Assembly (NCBI RefSeq): GCF_021648825.1
Contig: NZ_JAKJHS010000001.1
Span: 434,001 to 498,000 of the forward strand
Direction: 5' to 3'
Length of the DNA: 64,000 nt
Origin: Rhizobium halophilum
GTDB taxonomy: Bacteria; Pseudomonadota; Alphaproteobacteria; Rhizobiales; Rhizobiaceae
Shown here one piece after another: positions 52,629-60,970 of the stretch (position 1 is its first letter; every line of letters begins with the position of its first letter). The notes below the pieces were generated by a model. That model did no database searches. It was not told where the DNA came from and saw nothing but the letters and a program-made list of their open reading frames with translations. Both the position numbers and the translations under genes were made by a program.

Positions 52629-53645
52629 ATGCAGGATCGAGATAAGCTCGAGATTGAACTGCTGGAACTGCGTACCGTTGTGGATACGTTCGACGGCAGC
52701 TTGCGCCGGCTGGCCATGGGCGACGTTCAGCAGCAGATCCAACACCCTTTGCCGCGCGGCTATGACGGGCTGCGCAAGGACTTCAATCGCGGGCTTGCAT
52801 CTGTCGGCGCCAGCTTGGATACCATCATTGCACGGTCTCGTGGGGTTCGGCTGGAGGCAGACGAGCTACATCAAAGCCTGAAGCGGAAGACCGAAGAAGA
52901 AGTGTGCCGTCAGACGGCACTTGCCGGCAAGGTTGCCGAAACGAGTAGCGCCGCCGACACTGCCCGCCGTCAGTCTGCTCATGTCGAACACATCCAGAGC
53001 ATTCTGTACAATGCTCGCGTCGACATGCGCCGCCCCAAAGAGACAGCCGCGCAATCCGCAGAGCAGAGCGAGCGCGCCTGCCAATCGCTGGCGCAACTCA
53101 AGAGCCTGACGGACGAGGTTCGGGCAATGCTGCGGGAAGCCTCTCTCCTCGCCTTGAACGGCGGCATCAATGCCGCTCACACGGGCCTCGAAGGTGAAGA
53201 GGCTCTGGGTGCGGCAAAGAACCTGCACGCGCTGACACGCAAGGTCAGCTCCACGATCGAGGCTTTGGCGGAGGCCAGCGAGAGTGCGGTAAAGCACGCC
53301 AATGCCGCGGCGACAGCAAGTGGGCAAACCGTCCGGGAGTTCGACGCCCTGGATCTCTATACGGAGGCGTTGGACACCCAGTTGAGCTCCCTCGGACAGG
53401 AGGCGCGCCAGCACGCCGTTGCTACAGAGGACGTTCGAGCCGGTCTGGCAGAATTGGCTCGAGGGAACCGGCCGCTGGACGACGCCCAGCCCTCTCCCGA
53501 GATGCGACTCAGCAGTATCGATCGCGCGATTGCGGAGATCGACCGTCAGGCGAGCCGATACATGCCAGTTCGTGTCATGACGCCGCCAGTTGACCCGACG
53601 CCAGGTTCAAGCCCGCGGTCGCATCTTCGACTGGTGAAGTCCTAG
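52629..53645 (+). CDS. Soluble methyl-accepting-chemotaxis-like protein, degenerate hairpin tip
   Basis: A 338-residue protein without membrane segments or signal peptide. Long coiled-coil runs lie at about residues 1-110 and 115-300. At about 180-205 it has EASLLALNGGINAAHTGLEG, a weak copy of the chemoreceptor tip, where LLALNAAIEAARAGE is normal; the Glu and Arg residues that contact CheA/CheW are changed. Gln/Glu methylation sites are not clear. ATG 52629 follows GAGGAG. It may be a cytosolic signalling scaffold or a decaying receptor. Confidence 0.7.
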   Translation: MQDRDKLEIELLELRTVVDTFDGSLRRLAMGDVQQQIQHPLPRGYDGLRKDFNRGLASVGASLDTIIARSRGVRLEADELHQSLKRKTEEEVCRQTALAGKVAETSSAADTARRQSAHVEHIQSILYNARVDMRRPKETAAQSAEQSERACQSLAQLKSLTDEVRAMLREASLLALNGGINAAHTGLEGEEALGAAKNLHALTRKVSSTIEALAEASESAVKHANAAATASGQTVREFDALDLYTEALDTQLSSLGQEARQHAVATEDVRAGLAELARGNRPLDDAQPSPEMRLSSIDRAIAEIDRQASRYMPVRVMTPPVDPTPGSSPRSHLRLVKS

Positions 53646-53746
53646 GCGAGGATGAAGAGGAGCGTCCGTTCTTCGGGTATTCCAGCCTCGCATCCGCGGC
53701 TGGAATACCTACATGGATGGGACACTCCCCTCCCAGGACTTAATTA

Positions 53747-54745
53747 ATGATACCCTTTTCCATTCTTGACCTTTCGCCCGTCCCTGAGGGACTAACCGTC
53801 AGCGATGCGCTGGAACAATCCCGCCTCATGGCGATGAAGGCGGAGGACTGCGGTTACCAGCGCCTCTGGCTTGCCGAACACCACGGCATGCCAGGCATCG
53901 CAAGTGCGGCAACCTCTATCGTCATCGGCCATGTCGCAGCGGCCACCCGGCGCATTCGCGTCGGCTCCGGCGGCGTCATGCTGCCCAATCATTCGCCACT
54001 GGTCATCGCAGAGCAGTTCGGAACGCTCGCTGCCCTCTTCCCCGGCCGCATCGATCTCGGCCTCGGCCGTGCGCCGGGGACCGACATGCGAACGGCCCGC
54101 GCTCTTCGCCGCAATCTTGAAGCGGGAGCTGAGAATTTCCCGCACGATATCGTCGAACTGCAACGGCTGCTGGGCGAACCGACGGAGGACCAGGCGATCC
54201 TGGCAGTGCCCGGGGCGAACTCGAACGTCCCGCTTTGGCTCCTGGGTTCCAGCATCTACAGCGCCCACCTCGCGGCAGCCCTCGGCCTGCCCTATGCCTT
54301 CGCATCGCATTTCGCCCCCGACATGCTGATGGATGCGATCGCCATCTACCGCGAGCGCTTCCAGCCCTCGGACGCGCTGGACAAGCCTTACGTGATGGTC
54401 GGCGTCATGGGCGTCGCAGCCGATACGGACGAGGAAGCCGCACGATTGTTCACGTCATCGCAGCAGCAGTTCGTCAACCTGCGCAAGAACATCCGTTCGC
54501 AGTTCCCACGCCCGGTGGAGACGATGGACGGTCTCTGGACGGACATGGAGCGGATGAGCGTCGAGCACACGCTACGCTTTGCAGTCGTCGGATCTCCCGC
54601 AAGAATCGAGGCACAGCTCTCGCAGTTTCTTCAGGAAACGGGCGCGGACGAACTGATCGTCTCGATGCCGATCCACGACATCGGTGCTCGGCTGCGGTCG
54701 GTTGAATTGTTCGCCGGCCTGCCGATCATGGAGAAGGCGCATTAG
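53747..54745 (+). CDS. Luciferase-like flavin-dependent monooxygenase (LLM class)
   Basis: A 332-residue alkanal-monooxygenase-like protein of the YhbW-type group: [60 protein letters not shown] and [16 protein letters not shown] are typical. It should use reduced FMN and oxygen on an unknown substrate; flavin reductase is not encoded nearby. ATG 53747 has AGGA about ten bases upstream. A terminator hairpin overlaps its stop codon; yebC converges on it. Confidence 0.9.
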   Translation: MIPFSILDLSPVPEGLTVSDALEQSRLMAMKAEDCGYQRLWLAEHHGMPGIASAATSIVIGHVAAATRRIRVGSGGVMLPNHSPLVIAEQFGTLAALFPGRIDLGLGRAPGTDMRTARALRRNLEAGAENFPHDIVELQRLLGEPTEDQAILAVPGANSNVPLWLLGSSIYSAHLAAALGLPYAFASHFAPDMLMDAIAIYRERFQPSDALDKPYVMVGVMGVAADTDEEAARLFTSSQQQFVNLRKNIRSQFPRPVETMDGLWTDMERMSVEHTLRFAVVGSPARIEAQLSQFLQETGADELIVSMPIHDIGARLRSVELFAGLPIMEKAH

Positions 54746-54756
54746 CGCCTTCTCCA
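54731..54756. terminator. Hairpin at the convergent ends of the monooxygenase and yebC
   Basis: GGAGAAGGCGC (54731-54741) pairs perfectly with GCGCCTTCTCC (54746-54756) around ATTA. It overlaps the monooxygenase stop codon (54743-54745) and precedes the yebC stop on the other strand. Confidence 0.7.
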
Positions 54757-54763
54757 TCTCCGA

Positions 54764-55510
54764 TTACGCGGAGAGCTTGGCCATCACTTCGTCGGAGACT
54801 TCAAAGTTGGAATAGACGGTTTGTACGTCGTCATCGTCTTCCAGCGTGTCGATGAGCTTCATCAGCGACTGCGCCTTTTCCTCGTCGACCGGGACGGTGT
54901 TTTGCGGCTTCCAGATGGTCTTGACAGTCTCGGCTTCACCGAGGCTCGCCTCCAGCGCCTTCGTCACTTCGCCAAGGCTTTCGAAGGCGCAGGTGATGGT
55001 GTGACCCTCTTCGTCGGTGACGACGTCGTCGGCACCGGCTTCGATTGCCGCTTCCATGACGGCGTCGGCGTCACCTGCGGAAAGCTTGTAGGTGATCTCG
55101 CCAAGATGATCGAAGGAGAAGGAAACGGACCCTGTTTCGCCCAAGGCGCCGCCTGCCTTGGTAAAGGTCGAACGCACAGAGGATGCAGTACGGTTGCGGT
55201 TATCCGTCAACGCTTCCACGATCACGGCGACCCCGCCCGGGCCGTAGCCTTCGTAGCGCACCGCATCATAGTTCTCCGCATCGGCACCCGAAGCCTTCTT
55301 GATCGCCCGGTCGATATTGTCCTTGGGCATGGACTGCGCCTTGGCGTTCTGGATCGCCAGCCGCAGCGCGGAGTTCGCGGTCGGGTCAGGCAGCCCCGAT
55401 TTCGCGGCAACGGTAATCTCGCGTGCGAGCTTGGAGAACATCTTCGACCGGATCGCGTCCTGGCGACCCTTGCGGTGCATGATGTTTTTGAACTGTGAAT
55501 GGCCAGCCAT
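54764..55510 (-). CDS. yebC: YebC/PmpR-family transcription or translation regulator
   Basis: A 248-residue protein of the YebC/TACO1 family: [63 protein letters not shown]-type sequence, and acidic C-terminal part. In some bacteria YebC binds DNA as a regulator and recent work links the family to translation of proline-rich stretches. ATG 55508-55510 is the family start; five extra upstream codons are not needed. In many proteobacteria it lies near ruvC; here the ruv genes are 2.3 kb away on the same strand. Confidence 0.95.
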   Translation of the reverse strand: MAGHSQFKNIMHRKGRQDAIRSKMFSKLAREITVAAKSGLPDPTANSALRLAIQNAKAQSMPKDNIDRAIKKASGADAENYDAVRYEGYGPGGVAVIVEALTDNRNRTASSVRSTFTKAGGALGETGSVSFSFDHLGEITYKLSAGDADAVMEAAIEAGADDVVTDEEGHTITCAFESLGEVTKALEASLGEAETVKTIWKPQNTVPVDEEKAQSLMKLIDTLEDDDDVQTVYSNFEVSDEVMAKLSA

Positions 55511-55625
55511 GGCACCCCTAATCACGTCTATCTGGTGGAATGGCGGCGGTTATAGGTTCGAAGCCGCGGCGGTTCAAGCCGGGCGCGCTGTTTCGTTTTC
55601 AAAAGCCGATTGCAAGGTGCAGCTT

Positions 55626-56480
55626 TCACATCCCCTGCGGCACGAGAATGGTCGGCCGCTTCGGAAGGCTGCGCATCGAAACCACGATCGTCGGTTCGCG
55701 CGCGTAGGCAACGTCGAATTTACCGCTCAGCATGCCGATGAACCGGTCTAGCCCTCCCGGCCTGTGCATCGGCAGGATCATGGATGACCGGAGCCGATCG
55801 ACCACGCGGCTCATGCTGTCGGCTCCGAGCGTCAGCCCCCCATCCACCGGCACCATCAGGATGTCGAGCCGGCCGATTTCCGTATAATGGCTCTCAGTCA
55901 GTTCGTGGTGCAGGTGCCCCAGATGGCCGATGCAAAGCCCGGCGATTTCGAAGATGAAGATGGAGTTGCCATTTTCTTCAAGACCACCGCCCCAGGAGCG
56001 GATATCCGTCGCCACATTTCGGATATAGGCGTCGCCGACGACGACGTTGTGCTGGATCTTTTCGCCCGGTACATCACTCCATCCCTGCAGGACCTGCCCA
56101 ATCCCCGCGTCCGGGTTCAGCTCAAAGTGGGTTGAATGCGCCTTGTTCATCGTTACGACATCGGGAAGGCGCGAGGGCCTGTACACTCCGCTGTAGTCGG
56201 TCGCGATGCCGACCCCGCCAGGCGTTTCGATAAAGTAGGTCGAGTGCCCGACAAAGGTGATCCTGACCTCCTCGCGCGCAGACAGTCCTTCCGTCGCGTC
56301 GCTCTGGGCCAGGATAACCGGCAAGAAGCTCTCGGGCGCGTATTGGGCAAAGCGCGTTTGCGGCAGCGACTGCGCAATGGCCTGGCACTGGCTGACGGCC
56401 ATTGGCGCGTCCTGCGCCCGCACCTGTACGACTGAAACGGAAAGGCAGAAGAGAAAGAAGACGACAGTCCGCAGCATCAT
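55626..56480 (-). CDS. Exported metallo-beta-lactamase-fold hydrolase
   Basis: A 284-residue protein with a signal peptide (MMLRTVVFFLFCLSVSVVQV, cut near AQA-type VRAQD at 23-24). An UlaG/L-ascorbate-lactonase-like MBL fold follows: ITFVGHSTYFIETPGGVGIA, TDYSGVYRP, MNKAHSTHFEL, and IGHLGHLHHELT, ending with MILPMHRPGGLDRF. The usual HxHxDH motif is altered (KAHSTHFE), so metal binding or activity may differ. Start ATG-ATG at 56475-56480. It stands alone between yebC and ymdB on the same strand. Confidence 0.82.
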   Translation of the reverse strand: MMLRTVVFFLFCLSVSVVQVRAQDAPMAVSQCQAIAQSLPQTRFAQYAPESFLPVILAQSDATEGLSAREEVRITFVGHSTYFIETPGGVGIATDYSGVYRPSRLPDVVTMNKAHSTHFELNPDAGIGQVLQGWSDVPGEKIQHNVVVGDAYIRNVATDIRSWGGGLEENGNSIFIFEIAGLCIGHLGHLHHELTESHYTEIGRLDILMVPVDGGLTLGADSMSRVVDRLRSSMILPMHRPGGLDRFIGMLSGKFDVAYAREPTIVVSMRSLPKRPTILVPQGM

Positions 56481-56586
56481 GCCACTCCCTGACCGGTGGT
56501 GGCCTCAGGATGCGACAAGGCAAGGAGACGGTCCAGCAGCTTCCTGCCTCACCCGTCTCACAATTCTGTCATTCGCCGCGTCGGGC

Positions 56587-57411
56587 TCACGACCAGAATG
56601 CGGGCACAGTCTCTTGCAGACGCGGACCGATACGCAGCGGCGCGATCTTCTCCGCAAGCCCCGTCGAGTCGGAAATCTCGACCCCCAACCCGCAGATCGT
56701 GGCGGGTCCAGTCGCAGACTCGAACCGCCCCTTCGGCATCTTGGAAATGAACCGGTTCAGGGGCTCTTCCTTGTCCATGCCGAGCGAGGAATCATAATCG
56801 CCGCACATGCCGGCGTCGGACATATAGCCGGTGCCGCCGTTGAGGATCTGGCAGTCGGCGGTTGGAACGTGGGTGTGGGTGCCGACGACAAGACTGGCGC
56901 GGCCATCAACAAAGTGGCCAAAGCACTGCTTCTCACTGGTCGCTTCCGCATGGAAGTCGAACACGATCGCATCCGCCTGTTCCTTCAAAGGACAGGCGGC
57001 AAGGATCGCCTCGGCGGTCTTGAACGGGTCGTCGAGCTCCGGGTGCATGAACACCCTGCCCATCACGTTGGCGACAAGGACGCGGGCGCCGTTGCGGGCG
57101 TAATAAATGCTGGAGCCGCGCCCAGGTGTCCCGGCAGGATAATTGGCCGGCCGCAGGAACTGGTCATGCCGGCCGGCGAAGACGACGGCGTCCTTCTGGT
57201 CCCAGACATGATTGCCTGTGGTCACCACATCGGCGCCGGCGTTGATCGTTTCCAGGAAGATGTCCTCCGTGATCCCGAAGCCGCCGGCCGCGTTCTCACC
57301 GTTGACGATGACGAAGTCGAGCTTGAGGTCCGACACGAGGCCCGGCAGCCGTTCCCATACGGCCGTGCGGCCCGTCTTGCCCACCATGTCGCCAAGAAAA
57401 AGAAGTCGCAT
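56587..57411 (-). CDS. ymdB: YmdB-family metallophosphoesterase (2',3'-cyclic nucleotide type)
   Basis: A 274-residue protein of the YmdB/TIGR00282 group: MRLLFLGDMVGKTGRTAVWE, NGENAAGGFGITEDIF, VTTGNHVWDQKDAVVF, and GTHTHVPTADCQIL with GGTGYMSDAGMCG. In Bacillus the family hydrolyses 2',3'-cyclic nucleotides; the role in alphaproteobacteria is unclear. It begins two bases after ygfA stops and is probably cotranscribed with it. Confidence 0.92.
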   Translation of the reverse strand: MRLLFLGDMVGKTGRTAVWERLPGLVSDLKLDFVIVNGENAAGGFGITEDIFLETINAGADVVTTGNHVWDQKDAVVFAGRHDQFLRPANYPAGTPGRGSSIYYARNGARVLVANVMGRVFMHPELDDPFKTAEAILAACPLKEQADAIVFDFHAEATSEKQCFGHFVDGRASLVVGTHTHVPTADCQILNGGTGYMSDAGMCGDYDSSLGMDKEEPLNRFISKMPKGRFESATGPATICGLGVEISDSTGLAEKIAPLRIGPRLQETVPAFWS

Positions 57412-57413
57412 TC

Positions 57414-58004
57414 CTATCCAATCTGCTTCTTGAATATTCGCAGCCCGCTTTCAGTCAGCACGGCTTGCAGCTGGACGTCATGGGGCTCTGCGGGCACTGA
57501 TGCCACTTCCTGGCAATCGAAGGCAATCCCGATCAGATTCGGGCTGAGACCTCGCTGGTGAAGACGGGCGATGGCGCGGTCATAGTAGCCGCCGCCATAG
57601 CCGATCCGGTGGCCGTTCCTGTCAAATGCGGCAAGCGGTATCAGCATGATGTCCGGATCGAGCACCTGAGCCTCCGGCCCTGGCGCTGAAGTCCCAAAGC
57701 CGCAATCCACAAGCGGCGCGCCCGGAACCAGCTCCCGAAACACGATCCGCTCCTTGTCCAGGATTACAGGCACGCAGATCCGTGCGCCCCGGCTGCGCAG
57801 CCCAGCAAGAAGCGGCCGCAGATCGACCTCGGAACGGATCGGCAGAAAGCCGGACACCGTTCTGCCGGAAACGGCTTCGATCGCCGCGGCGCCATGATGT
57901 GCAAGTTGCAGGCTCTTCTCGATCCTCTCCGTCACGGAGATGGTGTCACGGGCCGTGAGTCTCCCTGCACGGAGCTCTGCCTTTAGCGTAGCAGCTTCCC
58001 CCAT
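57414..58004 (-). CDS. ygfA: 5-formyltetrahydrofolate cyclo-ligase
   Basis: Converts 5-formyl-THF to 5,10-methenyl-THF with ATP. The 196-residue product has the family features VSGFLPIRSEVDLRPLL, ICVPVILDKERIVFREL, and RIGYGGGYYDRAIARL near the end, with the nearby IGIAFDCQEV. The ATG at 58002-58004 overlaps the stop of the CorC-type gene by one base. In many proteobacteria this gene follows zapA and 6S RNA; here a CorC gene and a signalling operon lie between them. Confidence 0.93.
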   Translation of the reverse strand: MGEAATLKAELRAGRLTARDTISVTERIEKSLQLAHHGAAAIEAVSGRTVSGFLPIRSEVDLRPLLAGLRSRGARICVPVILDKERIVFRELVPGAPLVDCGFGTSAPGPEAQVLDPDIMLIPLAAFDRNGHRIGYGGGYYDRAIARLHQRGLSPNLIGIAFDCQEVASVPAEPHDVQLQAVLTESGLRIFKKQIG

Positions 58005-59293
58005 CAGACCGGCGTCTCCTCTACCCGGCGCACGAGCAGTTTGTCGATGCGTCGCCCGTCGAGGTCGACGACCTCGAAGAGCCAGCCCTGTCGCTCAAAC
58101 CTCTCGCCCAGCTCCGGCAGCCTCTTGATCTCGTCCAACACGAAACCCGCTACCGTTTCATAGTCGGGATCCTCGTCGATCCTCAGGCCCATCTCATGGG
58201 TGAACTCGTCAATCGGCATCCAGCCGGCCACCAGGAATGACCCGTCGTCGCGCGCGACAATGGCCGGTTCGTCGGTCTCATCTTCCTGGAACACGCCGGT
58301 AATCGCTTCCAGCACATCGCCAGAGGTTATGATCCCTTCGAAGTGACCGTATTCGTCGTAGACCAGCACCATGTGCGCGGTCGTGCGTCGCAACGCCTGG
58401 ATGACGTCGAGGGCTCCGGTCAGATCGGAGACCACGGGCGCCTCGCGCATCAGGTCGCGAACCCCCGGACCCTTGCCCGACGCGATGAGCTCGAAAGCAT
58501 CCTTGACGAAGAGCACGCCGAGGATCTCGTCCGAGCTGCCGTTGCGAACGGGAAGGCGCGAGCGCTGGGTGATGCGAAGTTGCTCCCTGATCTCGACGAG
58601 CTCGTCCTCGATATCGACCACCTCAACGTCTCGCCGTGGCGTCATCAGCCCACGCGCCGTGCGGTCGGCGAGGCGCATGACGCCGGAGATCATGGCAGAC
58701 TCTTCGGTCTCGATCACACCGGCATTGTGCGCCTCAGCAAGAACCGTCCGAATTTCCTCGTCGGTGACCCGTTCGCCCGTCTCGCCACTCTGGCCGAGAA
58801 CCTTGAGCACCAGCCGGCCTGATACATCCAGAAGCCAGACGAGCGGAGCGCCGACACGAGCAACCCATGTCATGGCCGGCGCTACGCGGGCGGCAACCGC
58901 CTCCGGGGCCCGCAGAGCAATCTGCTTTGGCACCAGTTCGCCCACGATGAGCGAAAGATAGGTAATGGCAACCACCACCGTGCCGACGCCAAGTGCGTCG
59001 GACCAGTTGTCTGGAAGTCCTTGCAGCTCCAGCCAACCGGAAAAGCGGGCACCCAGGGTTGCACCGGAGAAAGCCCCTGAAAGGATGCCTACCAAGGTAA
59101 TGCCGATCTGGACCGATGACAGGAAACGGCCGGGATCATCAGCGAGCTTGAGCGCCTGGCGTGACCCCCGGCTTCCCTGCTCCGCCAGGATTTTGAGCCT
59201 GACCGGACGGGCAGACACGACGGCGAGTTCCGACATGGCAAGCAGCCCGTTCAGGACGGTGAGCGCCACGACGATCAGGATTTCGGTGAACAA
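58004..59293 (-). CDS. CNNM/CorC-type (HlyC family) membrane protein with CBS domains
   Basis: A 429-residue protein with a CNNM membrane domain of about four spans (EILIVVALTVLNGLLAMSE, then SSVQIGITLVGILSGAFSGA and YLSLIVGELVPKQIALRAPE). A CBS pair lies at about 205-325 (MTPRRDVEVVDIEDELVEIR and VLVYDEYGHFEGIITSGDVL), and a CorC_HlyC domain closes it. Such proteins are linked to Mg/Co efflux or haemolysin-like roles. No ATG fits; I use TTG at 59291-59293 directly before FTEILIVV. A TTG at 59353 is the upstream alternative. Confidence 0.87.
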   Translation of the reverse strand: MFTEILIVVALTVLNGLLAMSELAVVSARPVRLKILAEQGSRGSRQALKLADDPGRFLSSVQIGITLVGILSGAFSGATLGARFSGWLELQGLPDNWSDALGVGTVVVAITYLSLIVGELVPKQIALRAPEAVAARVAPAMTWVARVGAPLVWLLDVSGRLVLKVLGQSGETGERVTDEEIRTVLAEAHNAGVIETEESAMISGVMRLADRTARGLMTPRRDVEVVDIEDELVEIREQLRITQRSRLPVRNGSSDEILGVLFVKDAFELIASGKGPGVRDLMREAPVVSDLTGALDVIQALRRTTAHMVLVYDEYGHFEGIITSGDVLEAITGVFQEDETDEPAIVARDDGSFLVAGWMPIDEFTHEMGLRIDEDPDYETVAGFVLDEIKRLPELGERFERQGWLFEVVDLDGRRIDKLLVRRVEETPV

Positions 59294-59482
59294 GAAAAAC
59301 TCTCGGTTGGGACAAAAGATGTGCACGAAATTCCGCGTCGCGGAACTGATCAAAGGTCACATGACGACTCGTCCTGAGTGGTGATGCTTCTTGCCTTCAG
59401 GCTCTTGCACAAGAACCAGCATCTGCAACGAAGATAATAGGGTTCGTCATGGCCATTGCAATGGCCCCGGGCCTTCGGCGTG

Positions 59483-60517
59483 CTACGTCTGAAGGGTCAG
59501 GATCAACTCCGCCCGCGTCCCCTTTGACAGTGATTTGTATTCAACGGTTGACCCCAGCGTCGCTGCCATCGACTTGACAATCCGGCTGCCGAGACCCGTC
59601 CCCTGTGGCGTATCCCCTTCCCTCCAGCCAATGCCGTCATCCTCCACGACGAGCAGCGCCTGTTCCGGCGATTGCGCCGTGAACGCGACGCGGACGTCCC
59701 CCTCGCCACCCTCGGGATAAGCATATTTGATGGCGTTGGTCAGAAGTTCGGTGACAATCATGCCGACGGAGACGGCCCGGTCGGATGACAGCGAGAGCGG
59801 ATCCGCCTTTAGCTGGATGGTCGGGCCCTGTTGTTCCATGTTGACGGAGTTCTGGACTTCCTTGACGAGGGTCCCAAGGTATTTGTCCATCTCCACAGTC
59901 CGGACGTCATCCGACGTATAGAGGCTGCGATGCATGCCGGCGATCGCCGTGATGCGCGCCTGTGTTTCTGTCAGCGCCTCCTTGACGTCCTCGCTTTTGC
60001 TGTTCGACACCTGCAGACGAATGAGGGCAGCAACGAGTGCAAGACTGTTGGCGACGCGGTGATTGACTTCGGCCAGCAGGACTTCCGCCCGCTCTTTGCC
60101 CAGGCGAATCTCCTGGTCAGCCTTTTCCTTCGCCTTGCGCAGTTCCGCATTGGCAAGCGCCTGCCGCAACGCGCTTTCCATCAGGGGCCAGAACTCCTCA
60201 CCGACCGTCTTGATGACATAGTCGGAGGCACCGTTCTTCAACGCTTCGATCGCGATCGTCGCTTCGCTCGAGCCGGTAACGTAGATGACCGGCAGGACGA
60301 TCTCACGCTCCTTGAGCATGGACAGGATCTGTAGACCGGTCTCAGCACGCAGGTAGTGGTCGAGCACGATGGCGCCGAAGGACCCCTCTGCCAACGCAGC
60401 CAATGCCGATGCCGAATCCGCGGCATGAACGACATCATAGCCGGCACGACCCAGATGCCTCTGCGCCAGGCGTGCCAGCGCGAGATCGTCGTCGACATAA
60501 AGAACGGTTTGCGGCAT
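59483..60517 (-). CDS. Response-regulator/histidine-kinase fusion (REC-HisKA_2)
   Basis: A 344-residue cytosolic protein. The N-terminal receiver domain (1-120) has TVLYVDDDLALA, the phospho-Asp in AIVLDHYLRAETG, and VIYVTGSS, DYVIKT. A coiled linker follows, then a HisKA_2 dimerisation motif with LLAEVNHRVANSLALVAALI (phospho-His near 160) and an HATPase domain (IVTELLTNAIKYAYPEGGEG, VVEDDGIGW, GLGSRIVKSMAATLG). This class of kinase often phosphorylates PhyR-type regulators in alphaproteobacteria. It follows the Rcp1-type regulator gene by nine bases in a three-gene operon. Confidence 0.9.
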   Translation of the reverse strand: MPQTVLYVDDDLALARLAQRHLGRAGYDVVHAADSASALAALAEGSFGAIVLDHYLRAETGLQILSMLKEREIVLPVIYVTGSSEATIAIEALKNGASDYVIKTVGEEFWPLMESALRQALANAELRKAKEKADQEIRLGKERAEVLLAEVNHRVANSLALVAALIRLQVSNSKSEDVKEALTETQARITAIAGMHRSLYTSDDVRTVEMDKYLGTLVKEVQNSVNMEQQGPTIQLKADPLSLSSDRAVSVGMIVTELLTNAIKYAYPEGGEGDVRVAFTAQSPEQALLVVEDDGIGWREGDTPQGTGLGSRIVKSMAATLGSTVEYKSLSKGTRAELILTLQT

Positions 60518-60526
60518 CTGCTTCCG

Positions 60527-60970
60527 TTATTGCCCCGGCACTTGCATCACAGAGAAAAACAGGCCGAGCTGACGGATGGCATTGGCGAAGCTGTCATAGT
60601 CCACAGGCTTCGTGATGTAGACGTTTGCGCCAAGGTCGTAGCAACGCTGGATTTCCCGCTCATCGTCCGTGGTGGTCAGGATGACAACCGGCAGGCGCTT
60701 CGCATGTGGGTTGGACTTCACCTTTTCGAGGATGTCAATGCCTGACATGTCCGGCAGGTTGAGATCGAGAAGGATCAACAGGTGGCGGTCTTGGGTGCTG
60801 GCGCCCGTGCGGTCGCTGCCGAGAATGAAGTCAAGCGCGGAATTGCCGTCGGTGAACGGCACGATCTCGTTGTTGACGCCGGCGCGCCGGACGTTCTTCT
60901 CGATGAGACGCGCGTGGCCCTCATCGTCTTCAACCATGACGATGGTGACTTCTTTTGCTGCAGCTTTCAT
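60527..60970 (-). CDS. Single-domain response regulator (Rcp1 type)
   Basis: A 147-residue receiver-only protein: TIVMVEDDEGHARLIEKNVR at the start, phospho-Asp in LLILLDLNLPDMSGIDILE, PVVILTTTDDEREIQRCYDL and NVYITKPVDYDSFANAI. The Rcp1 subgroup is typically the partner of phytochrome-like or CHASE-type kinases. Its ATG overlaps the stop of the kinase gene upstream (60967-60970), so they are coupled; the REC-HisKA_2 kinase follows. It has no output domain, so it probably relays phosphate between the two kinases. Confidence 0.92.
   Translation of the reverse strand: MKAAAKEVTIVMVEDDEGHARLIEKNVRRAGVNNEIVPFTDGNSALDFILGSDRTGASTQDRHLLILLDLNLPDMSGIDILEKVKSNPHAKRLPVVILTTTDDEREIQRCYDLGANVYITKPVDYDSFANAIRQLGLFFSVMQVPGQ

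Noticed and set aside
59294-59353. Upstream TTG (59353) as the start of the CorC-type protein
   Set aside because: It adds 20 residues before the first membrane span with no ribosome site; the shorter TTG start is favoured, though not certain.
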